DNA of 64,000 nucleotides from Trichaptum fuscoviolaceum (GCA_910574455.1 CAJSYZ010000005.1:5394001-5458000); one strand, 5' to 3'; counted from the stretch's first letter, positions 33,596 through 45,641 are shown. The notes: a model not told the origin generated them from the letters alone. Made by a program: numbers and translations.

Positions 33596-33748
33596 TAAAA
33601 CAGGTATGCAAATCACCCCAAATATACTAACTGGCTTGACGTATCTCTTCTCTAGTCCTACGAGAAACTGAATTCCGAGCATACGGATTTACGAGAGGAA
33701 TTTGGATCAAAATCAGCCGCTTATGAAGATATGGCGAAGAAGTATTGA
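33596..33748 (+). pseudogene. continuation of the coiled-coil host gene beyond the nested insertions
   Basis: After the TA target copy, coding resumes as AAA CAG (Lys-Gln, 33598-33603), in phase with ...LSFQLSKL at 4738. A 52-nt intron (GTATGC...CTCTAG) follows, then 33656-33748 encodes SYEKLNSEHTDLREEFG...KSAAYEDMAKKY and a stop. The composition matches the coiled coil on the far side. The stop may be premature. Confidence 0.75.
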
Positions 33749-34102
33749 AGAGGTCATGTAATTAGACTCGTAGTAAACCAGTTGTACCAACACTACACTA
33801 ACGGCTGGCTTGCGAGTCTAGTACTGCCCTCATTAAGTGAAATTGGTGTAATAACATTCAGTAGTTCCGACTCGGAATGTTGCCTGCCTGTCAGGCTGCC
33901 AGTGCCAGTGAGTCCTGAATCCTGTAGAGTGAGCCTGAGTGCCGCGTAGACGCGTAATCGTAAGCTCTGCACATTCACTAGCAACCGACATTCGACGACA
34001 ACAGACCAGCTATGTCATCTCAAAAATATCGTAAAGAGGAGTAAGCACATCGCTCTACCACCTTCACAAAGCGACCCACCAGTCATATCGTAAAAGGACA
34101 AG
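33749..34102. other. intergenic with palindromic words
   Basis: Outside the nest. Contains GCCTGCCTGTCAGGCTGCC, GCCAGTGCCAGTGAGTCC and GAGCCTGAGTGCC around 33885-33940. This shows the word family is not confined to the giant element. Confidence 0.5.
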
Positions 34103-34384
34103 ATGTCGACTTCTGTCCCCGAAACCCAGCTCTCTGTCTTAACCAACAAGACGTCCAGCAAGCTTCAGACGCTGCCTGTGCAAATCCCAGGCCCAGATGA
34201 GGCTCTTATCAAGAATGTTGCTGTCGAGCGAACCCGAAGGATTCCCTCAATCCTTCCAGACTACGAGGCTGTCGAAGGAAACGATGTCGTGGGGTACATT
34301 GTCAAAGTGGGCGAGGGAGTAAAGGATTACAAGGGCGGCGAACGAGTGGCAGCTTATAGCAAGGTTGCGACGAGGGACACTTAG
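34103..34384 (+). pseudogene. GroES-like N-terminal fragment of a zinc-type alcohol dehydrogenase
   Basis: 93 codons: MSTSVPETQLSVLTNK, then LQTLPVQIPGPDEALIKNVAV, DYEAVEGNDVVGYIVKVGEGV and YKGGERVAAYSK. This is the GroES-like domain of the medium-chain dehydrogenase/reductase superfamily (enoyl reductase/quinone reductase type). A stop follows at 34382. The expected substrate-binding and Rossmann NAD(P) domains are absent downstream. It is about one quarter of normal length, so a broken gene or fragment. Confidence 0.65.
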
Positions 34385-35125
34385 GTGAGAGGCAGGTGCA
34401 GCTGAGTTTCACAGAGTTGCTCACAACTTTCGAGTACAGTATGGTGCATACCAAGACTGAAAAGGAGAAATTGTCGGACAGCTTTATGATCATGGCGCAC
34501 CAATGTAGGGGAACGTTCTGCCTATTTCTCATAGTTCAGAATGGTAGAGGAACTCCAGTTTTCTACTATCGTCTCTAAAGAATGGACACGGACACCAGTA
34601 AGACCAGCAATCGTTGTACTTTTATCTATTCTGTGGAGCCGCACGGCTAATATTCTACCAGCACTTCAAAAATACTCTTTCTGCATTGGTCGGGAGAAGC
34701 GGGACTCACGTCGAGCTTATTGCGGAATGAAGAAATGGAAACCACGGGCATCTACTCTGGATCGATGGTGGACAATGATGCATGAAAAGCTGGGCCTTGG
34801 ACGAGTAGCGCCTGCTCAACCATCGTACCCTCTTCGGTCTCAAGCTTGAATCCAGCATTTTACCTCGACTCAGACTATCTTATTGCCTGAGAGGTCGGCC
34901 TTCTCTTACCAGGTCACTACAGTCCATCGGTTGAGCTCAAATGGGTAATGATGGTGCGCGTGTGTCTGAAAATAAGAAAGTCCTCGACATGCAGGAAATT
35001 TATGAATAGGATGCAATAGTGAGTACAAGCTACAGACCATCCGACTCTCGTCTAAGTTGCTGACATTGACAAACTGAGAGTCACTGAAGAATTTTAACGG
35101 AGGATTTTTTTTCATCTGACCAGAA
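34385..35125. other. no gene assigned
   Basis: Follows the dehydrogenase fragment. Several short frames are present without recognisable homology. It probably includes the promoter and possibly a missed first exon of the acyltransferase-like gene. Confidence 0.35.
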
Positions 35126-37079
35126 GTGATAAATGGGGAACTTCAGAGCGAGTGTTTTCCAAAGGCCTTACGGTTCCTCATACAAACTCGACTCGTGCTT
35201 TCGTGGTTGAACTGAGAGTAATTTCAGACATTGATCTGCTTTTTGATATGTCTGCAGAAGAATATTTGTTTCAAAAGGCTGAAGATGGCACTTACGTTCG
35301 AAAACTCTTCGGACAAGAATCAATGCTAGCAACAGCAGCGTAAGTGGGTCTTTCAAAGAGATCGTATTCTGAACTGACATTATCTTTCAGAGAGGACATG
35401 GGCGGAGCTTACCACTTGATAATCAGCGCTTCCCTTGTAATGCCCCACGGTCTTCAGAAGGAGAGGATCATGGAGAAGGCTAAACTAGCTTGGGTCGCGC
35501 TCCGATATCAAGTCCCTTCAATCGCTTGCAGAGGGTTTTGGTTCCCCGGCGGAAAGAAAAACCCTGCCCTTCGATACAACGTACCTCGTTCAAAGGATGA
35601 TGTGGAAGGATGGGCGTCGGAGACTTCGTTTTTCAGCAACGAAGTCAAGCCTTTCAGACAGTGGCACAATCATTTGAAGGACAATCTGTACTGGCGGCCA
35701 TCAGCAAACGAATATTGTGCTACGTTGCATGCTTCTGCGCTGGGCCTCGATGACGAGTGGCAATTCAGGTAAAGTTTTCCGATTTGCATTAGCTATCTTT
35801 TCTCTACTGATGACTCAATTACAGCATAAGCATTGCTCATCCTACGTCTGATGGCCGGGGTTCTTTTCAGCTTTTGGAACTATTCTTAGACTATATGCGG
35901 GATTACCTGAAGACGAATGATGGTGATCCTACTGAATCGTTCGCCTGGGGAAACGAAGTTAGTCGTCTCGCTCCACCTGGGCCGTTCGTGCCTTCGATTG
36001 TAGCTACAGGTAAACCTCCAAATATACATACTGCCCCTCCAGCGGGCTTTGGGGAAGGACCCGAACCGGTATTTACACATTATTTCTCGTTATATAGAGT
36101 GGTAAACTTAATCTATTCAGGCCGTTTGGATGTTTACTATGCCTCCGACGGGGAATACCGGAGACACTTCTCACCTTCTTAATCTCGATCCCGAGGTTGC
36201 CACTAAGATTCACGACGTGACCAAAGGTCATGGACGTACTATAACTCAAAGTGTCACTGCGCTTGTCGTGCTTGCCTATGCCGAGGCAGTGATCCGGTCA
36301 TCAACTCAAGAGGGTAACGAACGCTTTAATGAGGTGATAGCATCTTATGAAAAGGCAGAATACCATAAGATTATTAACAATGTTGCGAGTCACGTCAGTT
36401 CTTTCTGAGATATAGTTGATCTTCTGTCGCTTATACGAGCTTCATAGCGTCATAATTTTCCGGGTGGATATGACTCGATCCGATCAGCTACCAGTTCGCC
36501 ATTGTTTGCTGTGGATGGTGGCGCGCTCCTTATACCTTTGGAAGGTGTCAAGAAGCTTCTCAAGGTTGACAAAGAGAAGAAAGAAGTATCCAGAACCGAG
36601 GACACTGATGCTTTCTGGGACTTACTCGTCCCGGGAGTTGTGGATGCATGGAAAATATTTGACGTGAGTGGTGCTTTGTGTTTTTATTTAATAAATCTGT
36701 AACCTCTTTGGCACAGTCAAGATTTGAATGTTACCCTGCACATGGTATCTTCTACCAGTACCTTATCGACAATGGTTTCTTTGATGCAACGGAATTCTTC
36801 CGCGGACCATACTCGCTCGTGTCCTCTCTCGGTAATCTCGATCGCCTCAACATTTTGACCTCATATCTTGCGTCGAATTCCCCGCCAGGAGGGGATGGTA
36901 TGACTGTCACTGATGTAATTTTCAGTCTCCGCAACCGTGGAATGGGCTTTTCGTGCCTCACGTATCAATATAACGGTATATTAACATGTAATTTCAGCGC
37001 AGCACTGGAAAAGTCGTCTCAGGAAATGTTTGATGCAACAACAGATGCGTTCAAGGACTGGATTAAAGTACTCTTTTAA
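35126..37079 (+). CDS. condensation/acyltransferase-like enzyme (CAT superfamily)
   Basis: Six exons join in frame: about 35126-35339 (5' end unresolved), 35391-35768, 35825-36068, 36121-36393, 36448-36663 and 36717-37079. The core motif is ISIAHPTSDGRGS, matching the HxxxDG catalytic signature (His near 35838). This signature is shared by BAHD, NRPS condensation and Tri3-type O-acetyltransferases. Upstream are RVFSKGLTVPHTNSTRAFVVELRV and LAWVALRYQVPSIACRGFWFP. Distal sequence is DRLNILTSYLASNSPPGGDGMTV and the stop is at 37077-37079. Tri3-like specialised-metabolite acetylation is an inference from overall build. The first ATG could not be fixed; the exon begins after an acceptor at about 35125. 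Neighbouring genes do not form an obvious cluster. Confidence 0.7.
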
Positions 37080-37833
37080 TTTCCATCAATACGATAATCT
37101 GGCCTTTGCTGGTGGATAATTCGCTTTTCTTGTATCGAATGCAGGTGTACATAGAATCTACAAGAAAGCATAAGAGGATGTATCTACGATTTTTTCACTG
37201 TCATCACAACCATAGACTCTTACCAGACGTTATACATTCACTAAAAATACAGTTTCGATGTTTCACACATTTCGGTTGTTTCTTTTGCTACTCAAACATG
37301 TTGGCAGTATGATGCTAGATTTTCTCAAATTATTTACCACATGAGCCTGAGGGAGAAAATTCACATAAGCCTTTACAACAAGCACAGCGTCCTAACTTTA
37401 TTATTATTTCAGTGGCAGAGACGCTGCGCTACTAGCCTTAGTCCTCACGAATGATCTCTTGTTGGGAGACTAGAACGATCGTTCACAGAACCTTAGCCAA
37501 CAGAATAAATTGTCGGTGATTTTGACTAAGCCTACATGTGTTGAGCGTATGTATACAGCGCGTGAACAATAAACACGTCATGGAGCGAAAAGTGATGATG
37601 ATTTGAATATAAGCTTGAAATGTTGAGTCTGATGAATTGGCTACGCATTTCTCAGCCTTATCTTTAAAACGAGTGAATGACCTGTCGGAAGCATATGTAT
37701 GCAGGATGGTGAGGGATAAATACCATGGCCTATAGTGGTGATTCACAAAGCTTATAACGGCGACAAGCTGAGCTCTGAGAAACAGAGGTATAGTTTCAGT
37801 AAGGTCGCAGCATATAGGGGGAAATGCCTACGA
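37080..37833. other. convergent intergenic region, nothing seen
   Basis: 3' flank of the acyltransferase-like gene and the minus-strand gene beyond it. No RNA gene or repeat recognised. Confidence 0.4.
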
Positions 37834-38847
37834 TTAGCAGGAACTGGATAAGTTGCCCGTCGCACATCGTGCTGCTAGATCATCCAGATTCTCTATCGAA
37901 TTTGACGAGCCTGTCTTCGAAGCATGAAGATGATCGGCGTCATGAGAGTGCGCCTTGGCGTTGGAATGTCCTACATCTCTCGCCTTGTGGGATGATGCCC
38001 TCTTCCGTGCCGACCAAACGTTCGTCACGACCGGATTTGCATCAGGTAGTCCCAAGGACCCCTCCATCGGCCGCCAGTCTATGTCAATGGGAATTGGTGA
38101 TGAAGGCTCATGCTTTCCTTGTTGTGCCGCCATACGCCGCTGCTTTCGACTTTCCGCCCGCTTCTTTGCCTTCTCTCGCCATTGCTCTTCCGTCATCAAA
38201 GGCTCCCGTTTGTTCCTCCCCACATCCGTCCATGACCGCTCCTCCTGCGGTAGAATGAGGTCCCCAGAGAAGGGATCCGTCTCAGACACGGGAAGCGCAG
38301 CGTTGGGAAGCGGTGGATGACGCTCACTCTTTTTAATTTTGGGCGGCTTAGTCGTGATGAACATTCCAGGGAGGGGTGGGGCCGGGAGTGCATATTGCTT
38401 CTCTAGAGATGAGCTGTGTGCGCAACTCTGCGAATTCGACCGAGAGGAAAGCTTGGATTGGTTGCGACTTTCCTGGAGATTTAGATTGTTGGAGGACTTC
38501 GGGGAAAGGGTATGCTCATGCTCCCGCGACTTCCTACTAGTGGATCCGAAGGCATGGAGGATAAAGTCATCTGGAGTGAGTCTCGACTTATAGACTCGCT
38601 TCAGTTTGTCAGAAGCTGAAGAAGTTGACGAACAGTTTGTGGAGACGGAGTACGTTGACGAGAATGACGGCCAAGACGACAAAGAAGGCCGAGGGGACAC
38701 CAGAACAACCGACCGACTTTGGAGACATGGCGAAGAAGCAAGGCTTCGAACAGATGCTTCTGACTGCGTATCTCTCGGTGAATCCAGTTCTTCTGTATGA
38801 GTAAACAGTGGAACAAAATCTCCGTGTTCACTGGGGGAGAAAGACAT
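37834..38847 (-). CDS. Ser-rich unknown protein (337 aa)
   Basis: Single-exon frame from ATG 38847 (MSFSPSEHGDFVPLF) to TAA at 37834. It is low-complexity and Ser/Pro/Arg-rich, with no membrane span or signal peptide. The conserved-looking patches are KRVYKSRLTPDDFILHAFGS, LPGMFITTKPPKIKKSE, SETDPFSGDLILPQEER and SWTDVGRNKREPLMTEEQW followed by a basic coiled stretch (REKAKKRAESRKQRR). I do not recognise the family. The TPDDFI and WTDVGRNKREPLMTEEQW blocks look like conserved anchors of an agaricomycete-specific disordered regulator. Confidence 0.65.
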   Translation of the reverse strand: MSFSPSEHGDFVPLFTHTEELDSPRDTQSEASVRSLASSPCLQSRSVVLVSPRPSLSSWPSFSSTYSVSTNCSSTSSASDKLKRVYKSRLTPDDFILHAFGSTSRKSREHEHTLSPKSSNNLNLQESRNQSKLSSRSNSQSCAHSSSLEKQYALPAPPLPGMFITTKPPKIKKSERHPPLPNAALPVSETDPFSGDLILPQEERSWTDVGRNKREPLMTEEQWREKAKKRAESRKQRRMAAQQGKHEPSSPIPIDIDWRPMEGSLGLPDANPVVTNVWSARKRASSHKARDVGHSNAKAHSHDADHLHASKTGSSNSIENLDDLAARCATGNLSSSC

Positions 38848-39649
38848 GCATGCAAGCTCTGAGGATCTTCGAAGTACGGGACCTTTTTATGCCCAAGTTC
38901 TTACAGCGCAGAGGGACCGGTGATGTTAGAGACAACCAATTGCAGAACGTCTTATGCCACTCCCAAGATCACGGCAGCAGAGTATATGCCCTGAGTTACC
39001 AAAGCTTCAAAAGAGCATGCAACTGTTTGTACTTGCATGCAGGACAGGAAAAGTCCTCATCTGAGGCATGGGATGGTTCCGAGAGAATTGGATGGTGGAG
39101 GTCGGCGAGAAAGGAGAGCGCAAAAACGCGTTGTGTTGGCTTCAAGTTGTTGTGATACAACACGCGTTCAGCCTGAGGGCACTCTGACGGGTGCTTACTT
39201 GTCACCCTCGTCAATAATTGTTAGCTCACTGCAGTCGACTTTATACTCCAAATGAGTCGTTGAAGCTCCATCCACATTGCATTTAGCCTCACAATGATGC
39301 TACGTGCCGTGACCACATTGATTGCCAGTGACTGCGGGCAACACAATTCAACTCTGCAAGCTCTATGAGCGTGGTTGTTGACAAAGGTAAGGGTGCTGAA
39401 TGTAACCCTCCGCGCATACCTTTCAAACGTTGATCTACTATGTATCTACTAGGAGCTAGACCTCAAATGAAACCATCTGAATCGAGATCATGATCATGTA
39501 CCTGACAATTGCCCGATGGCCGAACACTGCCAGTGAGCACTTGCAGTTGATTTTCGGCCCCGGCCGGTCCATATTACAGCCCTCCAAGTTCAAGTACAGC
39601 TAGATTGTGTGCAAGTGCCTCTTATCCTGTACCACGAATCACAAGAAGC
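38848..39649. other. divergent promoter region
   Basis: Lies between two divergent genes. One copy of the word pair CTTCAAGTTGTTGTG...TCAGCCTGAGG occurs near 39140-39180. No gene seen. Confidence 0.4.
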
Positions 39650-40978
39650 ATGTCTTCTCTTCTTTCGAAACTGACTGTGGACACCTTCGTCTTTGACCCT
39701 CGGCCGGATTACCCCTTTCTCCTGGCTTCCAAACGCTACCGTCCTAAGTCAAATAACGCGATCTCGAAGGGGCTGACTCTGGTGTTCGCGCACGGAACCG
39801 GATATCATAAAGAGCATTGGGAGGCGACTATAGAGGATTTGTGGTCAGCGGTAGAACAGACAAAGGGAGTGGAGATCAGGGAGTTCTGGTCTATTGATTG
39901 TCCGAATCATGGTGATTCCGCCGTGTTAAACGAGAAAACTCTGCAATGGGGATACCAGGACATATGTGAGTCTCACAATCAGTATCTGACCCTCCATGCC
40001 TAATCTTCCTGTCGAAGTTGGATGGGAGGAGTACGCTCGGTCTATCTACCTGTTCTGCACCGGACAAGGTCTGGGTCTCCCTTCTCAAGGATATTTCGAT
40101 GACCATACCCTCGTCGGGATAGGCCATTCCATGGGCGCGATAGCAATGGTCCTGTCGATCACGTTTAAGAACCCACCACAATGGAAGTCAATTCTTATGA
40201 TCGATCCTATGCTCCTTTCACAAAAGTTTGACGGAGTGACTGGTCCGCACTTCTTGCTTACTGGAGCTCAGGCAAGAAGGGATATTTGGCCGAGCAAGGA
40301 AGAGGCGTACAGGATATTCAAGGGCCGAAGAAGCTATGCGGACTGGGATCAGAGGGTACTGAAGGCGTATTGTGTGAGTGAGAAGCTGTTTTAGAATGGC
40401 AACCGACTCTGATTCGTGTCTTACTAGGAATTTGGCCTTCGTGACCTTCCAACGCTTGATTATCCGGACAAAACGGATGGTATCACCCTTAAATGTAGCA
40501 AAATACAGGAAGCTGTGAGTCTTGAGCCCTCGGAATTATGCTCGCTAGTTGACTATGAGGGTGCAGGCATGCTACCGCGATAGAATTGGTCGGGTAAGGA
40601 CATACACTTACCTTGCATCTGCGTGTGCTAGGCTGCCTATCCATGCGATATATGGTGCCATCGATGACTATACGTACGTATCCCAAAAGAAATCACGACC
40701 TTTATCTCCTTAACTTTCGCACTTGCAGCCCGGCGGAATGTAAAGCCGATGTTATCGCGAATGCCGCCCAAGGACGGTTTGCAAGCGTGCGGAAAGTAGA
40801 GGGGGCTGGTCACCTAGTTAGCCTCCTTCGTGTCTATGATTACTCTTGTCATACCACTAATTGTCTTCCAAAATAGGTCGTTCAAACACAACCGAAAGCC
40901 TTGGCTGGCGCGATCTACGAAGTTTTAACGTCTCAAAGTATTGATCGGTCGAGAATACAAAGCAAAGGCAGGCTCTGA
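39650..40978 (+). CDS. alpha/beta hydrolase
   Basis: Six exons: 39650-39965, 40018-40373, 40428-40514, 40567-40673, 40729-40816 and 40877-40978. The protein is about 350 aa. It starts MSSLLSKLTVDTFVFDPRP. The oxyanion-loop motif is LVFAHGTGYHKEHWEA. The nucleophile elbow is VGIGHSMGAIAM, with Ser as the catalytic residue. The catalytic His is expected in KVEGAGHL. The acid is probably the Asp in YGAIDDYT. The build resembles peroxisomal Lpx1-like or AB-hydrolase-1 lipases/esterases, but the substrate cannot be read. No signal peptide. The donor at 40817 (GTTAGC) is unusual, so the last splice is less certain. Confidence 0.82.
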
Positions 40979-42249
40979 GATTAATTACGTTACCTATTTA
41001 TCTGTGAAATAGTGCAAGACGTTAGCTCCGTTGCTTCAGAACAATTCGCAGAACAATAATGTCGCATGACTTCGTCGATCATCGGGAATTTCAAGCAATA
41101 CGAGCTACGGCTATGATCGTCTACCGCCAGTGTGGTCGTTGCTATGCAAGGGAATAAGCTTTGTGTTTCCGATCACCGTGACTACCAAGAAGCAAAGCTC
41201 GTCCCTGTGCCTTCGGATCCGGATGACCCAGCCTTGTATCCTTGCCTCTGACGTCTCCACTCCCAAAAATTAGGTTGCCTGCCCTATCGCGTCCAGTCTC
41301 GACTACATCATCATTCCGTGGAGAATAGGAGACACTTTGCCCGCGTTGGCGAGACTCATACTTACGTATTCCGTCCCCGCTTTCCGCGCAATCGCGGGGG
41401 ATGGAAGATAGGGGCTTGGTGGCTTTTGGTGCGTTCGAGACGTATCAGATGCTTACAGTGGAATCCTTTTGCTATAGCGCAGTGACTCTACTCTTACACT
41501 GTATGATCGATAATCACAATGATGTCCCTATCCTATATGAGTGACTGTCAAGGAGTACTGTACCCAGTTACAGCGTCAGATTCAGCTCTTCCACAACCCG
41601 CTGAGTATAAACCACTTATTACACGAGCTTTCTTACCATGCCTCGCAGATTCCTCGGATTGTTGTCACGAAAGGATTTTTAAGTTTTTGAAATTCTTTTT
41701 CCAGGAACACCGTCATTCTCTGAAGGCCGAAGGCTTTGGTATGGTATGCCTGGGCCAGGGACTAAAATCTGTATAGGAGGTGCGGATCAGTTCTGGTGCA
41801 TCGCCACATCCGCCGATCATTTGCCCCTGTCCGCGCCCCGACAGCGACTCGATGGGCGCCCGCTTCGGCAAAGTTGTCCGTGCGCTCGTGTCTCCTATCC
41901 AGAGGTCAGGAGAACGGGCCCGGTTAGATCCCATCCGAAGGCGTAACGTGAATCCCGATGACAAGATTGTTAGAGAAACATTGAGCACGACGGGTTCGAA
42001 GTCAGTATAAAAGGCTGAGACTTTCGAGGATCAAGCTCATCACGAAAAACTCAACACCTTCGCTTTCCTCCCCTCCCTTACTCTGTGAACGTCGCCAGTC
42101 GAACGTTCTACTCCTAATTCATCTACTATACTTGCAACTTTGTAGCTTTCTGGCCTACGAGCTTGCACATCATCTATAATTGCTGATATTCTAGTGTCTA
42201 CGCTAATCTACTCTATACTCGACAACTTCTTGAACAACAGTCGTCTACT
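40979..42249. other. intergenic region with a possible transporter remnant
   Basis: 1.27 kb. Near 41130-41250 a short frame reads NKLCVSDHRDYQEAKLVPVPSDPDDPAL. This resembles the pre-membrane segment of fungal major-facilitator transporters (xPxDPLNW), but the membrane part is missing. The resemblance is weak. An inverted C/G repeat (CCCCGCTTTCC...GCGGGGGATGG) lies near 41375-41403. Confidence 0.3.
42006..42013 (+). promoter_or_regulatory. TATA box for the CBM1 gene
   Basis: TATAAAAG, 237 bases upstream of the ATG at 42250. It implies a long 5' leader rich in C/T (CTTCGCTTTCCTCCCCTCCC), typical of strongly expressed fungal genes. Confidence 0.55.
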
Positions 42250-44323
42250 ATGGTCCGTGTCATCCGCCTCTTCAGCGCCGGCATCACCGCCCTTGCCTTC
42301 TCTGCTCTTGCCTCAGCCTCAGCCTTACCCAACGTTGACAGACGCCGCGCCTCCGACTTGTATACTCGTTTTGACTCTGCCGCGGTACGGCCCGCGCTTG
42401 ATGATGCCAGCCTTCTGGCGGGTCTGGTCGATTACCTCTACAAGCGCGGCAGCGGCACCGGTGCTGATCAGGACGACGAATCTGGACATACGGTATACGT
42501 GACGAGCACGTTCACGACCACGTCTGTCTCGACTGCGTATGCGGACACGTGTGGTACTGGTACGTTCTCCTCTTTTTTCTTTCTTTTGATTTATGTGGAA
42601 CTTTAACTGATGAGACATGCAGATACTAGTTCGGATTCGGATACGAGAACGGCTACCACATCGACCGAGGCTACAGATACTGACACGACCTCGACTAGTA
42701 CGTCAGACTCGACGTCCACGACCGATACTACGTCCACGTCCGATACTACGTCCACGTCCGATACTACGTCCACGTCGGAGTCAACGTCAACGTCTACAAC
42801 TGATTCGTCGTCCGCCACTGACACTACGTCGACAACGGACACTACGTCGACTACAGATTTGACATCTAGTACGGATTCCTCTTCTACTTCTACCTCTACG
42901 ACGGATTCGACATCCTCAACCGATTCGACTTCTACTGATTCCACCACCACCTCCGACTCGACGTCGACCACCGACTCTACGTCCACGACCGACTCTGATA
43001 CGAGATCTGGTACAACGTCGACTTCGACGACAGACTCGGGCTCGGATACGACGTCTACGTCTACAACGGACTCGTCATCGGCAGCCGATTCCACGTCTAG
43101 CACCGACACAACGTCCTCATCCGATACTACGTCTACGACTAGCTCCGCTTCTACAACGGACTCGACGTCCACCACGGATTCCACGTCTACGACCGATTCC
43201 TCTTCCACGTCCACGACTGACTCATCCACCACGTCTACGACCGATTCATCCTCTACGTCCACAACGTCGAGTTCGAGCGACACAGGGACCGTCACCGTCA
43301 CCGTCACCACGACCGAGACTTCCACCGAACCGGGCACGACTATCACTGCCACGTCGACGTCGACGGAGATAGAGACGGCTTCGTGCTCAGCAGCGACGGA
43401 GACGTCCACAGTGCTCGCCACATCAACGTCCACGGTCTCAGAGACCAGCACGGCCGTCCAGACCTTGACATCCACGGTGATCCAGACTCAAACTCAGACA
43501 TCGCAGGTGGTTGTGTCCGAGACCTCCACTGTCCTTGAGACCTCGACCTCGTTCTTGGGTGTCACCACTACAGCTACGGTCACCGCGACTGAGACGAGTG
43601 TCGTACCCTCCACGACTGTGACGACGAGTACGCTTGTGTTGACCCAGACGACGAGTGCGACGAAGGAAGTCACAATCACAAACACTATCACCGCGACGCA
43701 GACGGCGACAGCGACGACGGATGTTACGAGTACAGTCACTGCAACTCAGACGGCGACAACGGATGTAACGAGTACTATCACGGCGACTCAGACGGCGACG
43801 GAGACGAAAGATGTAACAAGCACTATTGTCGCGACTCAGACGTCGACAACGGACGTGACTAGCACTATCACGGCGACACAGACCGCGACGGTGACGAAGG
43901 ACGTAACAAGCACAGTCATTGCGACTCAGACGTCGACTAAGGACGTGACGAACACTGTCACTGCAACTGCAACTGCTACGACAACAAGCACGGTGACAGG
44001 CCACACGACTGTGACTTCCACCAGCACCAGCGTCCAGGTCAGCACTAGCACCAGCGTCGTGATCTCGACAAGGACCAGCACGGTGACGTCGACAGTCAGC
44101 ACGCCCGCCGGGTCTGGGTCTTCGTCGACTTCGTCAGCCTCAGGCGCGACACAGACGCTCTACGGGCAGTGTGGTGGGTCAAACTGGACAGGCGCGACAT
44201 CGTGCCCCGCGAACTCGCATTGCGAGCATTACAACACCTGTACGTTTTCACTCCTTTCCCTCGCATCGGGGCTGTAGCTGACGAACCGTTTACACAGTTT
44301 ACTACCAGTGCATCCCTAATTAA
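42250..44323 (+). CDS. secreted Ser/Thr-rich protein with C-terminal CBM1
   Basis: Exons are 42250-42559, 42623-44239 and 44298-44323. The signal peptide is MVRVIRLFSAGITALAFSAL...ASA, followed by a Kex2-like DRR site and a short head. The middle 500 residues are almost pure Thr/Ser/Asp (TTSTSDTTSTSDTTST), then Thr/Val/Glu segments (DVTSTITATQTATE repeats), presumably heavily O-glycosylated. The C-terminus is a fungal cellulose-binding module: TLYGQCGGSNWTGATSCPA...HCEHYNTFYYQCIPN. It has the disulphide cysteines and the aromatic residues that stack on cellulose (Tyr in TLYG, Trp, and the Tyr pair). The last residues are split across the final intron. No catalytic domain exists, so it is likely a cell-surface or matrix protein that binds plant cellulose or chitin. 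GPI attachment is not indicated. Confidence 0.9.
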
Positions 44324-44639
44324 ATGTCAGGACTAATTTCTGAGGGACTTGATGAACTCACTGGTTGATATCATCTCCAGTCGCCTCTAGCACTACCTCT
44401 CTTTACCTTACCCATCCTCTTCACTCAACCTACCACGAGCTCGGAGCTGGTTTATTCTCATAATAATAAGTAATATATCCTAACCACCTAATTAGTAATT
44501 TCTTGCACTGCAGTATGCAATGTACGTACGTAGTAAATGCCGAAGTAAAAGTTAATCCTTAGTTGTACACAAGGATAACAACATCTCGAATATGTTGTTG
44601 GCTGTTGCCTATCATGTTCATAACGATAGCTCAAGTTGG
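44324..44639. other. intergenic, nothing seen
   Basis: 3' flank of the CBM1 gene. No feature recognised. Confidence 0.4.
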
Positions 44640-45300
44640 AATCACCGTACTGAGAAGAGTATCTGTGACACCACATGTAGCAGTCTGAGGTGGCTGAAGG
44701 GAGCCACGGACAATGGGGTTCGAGGTCGAGGATATTCATTTGCATAGCTTTCAAATACCTACAAGTGATCATCGAGAGGTTTTAGAGAAGAGGAAAACGG
44801 CAACTTGAATAAAATGAAGCAATCGAATTTGGGGGGTAATAATACACGTCCTATACTGTGGTCAGAGCCCTGTGGTGATCTGCGGGTTCAAACAGAACAT
44901 ATAGCTTCAAGCCATCATGATGCTCTAGTTGACATGGACAGTGCAGAGTGAGTCGTCGATGTCGGGTTACCGTTCGTCGCTGTTCGGGCGCAAGCGTCTT
45001 TTACTAGTGGGAAATACAAATGGACAATGAGGACCTCGGCACCGCAGTGACTCTTGAGTGACCGCCTCCTGTGTTTCTTGTTCCAGCGCGTCCGCCGACG
45101 AGAGTTTGCCCTGCGCTGCGCTACTGACGAAATTTTGCAAGAGCTTTTCGGGCAGCACTGCATGCCCGCCGTGCAAGTCCATGTGCCAGTGTGTGCTAAG
45201 AGCCCCAACATTCCAACGCCGTTTTTTTCACGCTATACATCCAGCGCCGCCGTTAATTTGAACGCCATCTCATCGTTGTTGGCTTCCGTCCACTCGGATA
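44640..45300 (-). pseudogene. decayed copy of the small unknown gene at 48363 (with its 3' flank)
   Basis: Fragments in several frames match the intact copy: MDLHGGHAVLPEKLLQNF, VSSAAQGKLSSADAL and a VHLYFPLVK-like end. The 3' flank is duplicated too (AATAAAATGAAGCAATxGxATTxGGGGGG and GGGTTCAAACAGAACxTxTAGC). Frameshifts make it non-functional. It lies 3' of the intact aldo/keto reductase, as in the other copy of the pair. Confidence 0.75.
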
Positions 45301-45641
45301 ATATCGGGCGCGAGCCTGAAAGACCGTATTCTCTAGAGGGCATGTTGGTGCAAGTCGTCAAGACTCAAGAAGTCAGACAGCATTATTTTCGCGACCACGT
45401 CGGCAAAGACCGCCATATGAACTCTGGCAACTTGAACTTGAGTGCCTGCAACAGGAATATTTTACGCATCTTTTATTTACACTCATCGAAAAGGGCAAAG
45501 TCGAATGGCCATGCTACGGATATGAAAGCGGAAGAGTCTGTAGTAAATCTTTCGAATTGAAGTCCTTGAGAACGTCGAACTCAGCTGCGTCGTATTTACT
45601 GTACAACATATCTATCTATATATCCATCTTACTACTCTTTA

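Noticed and set aside
42603..44004. Long minus-strand Val/Asp- and Arg/Cys-rich frames opposite the CBM1 gene
   Set aside because: Composition mirror of the Thr/Ser/Asp repeat; the plus strand has signal peptide, introns and CBM1.
44880..44910. B-box-like GGTTCAAA, repeated near 48335
   Set aside because: It is simply part of the duplicated 3' flank; no RNA polymerase III gene structure.
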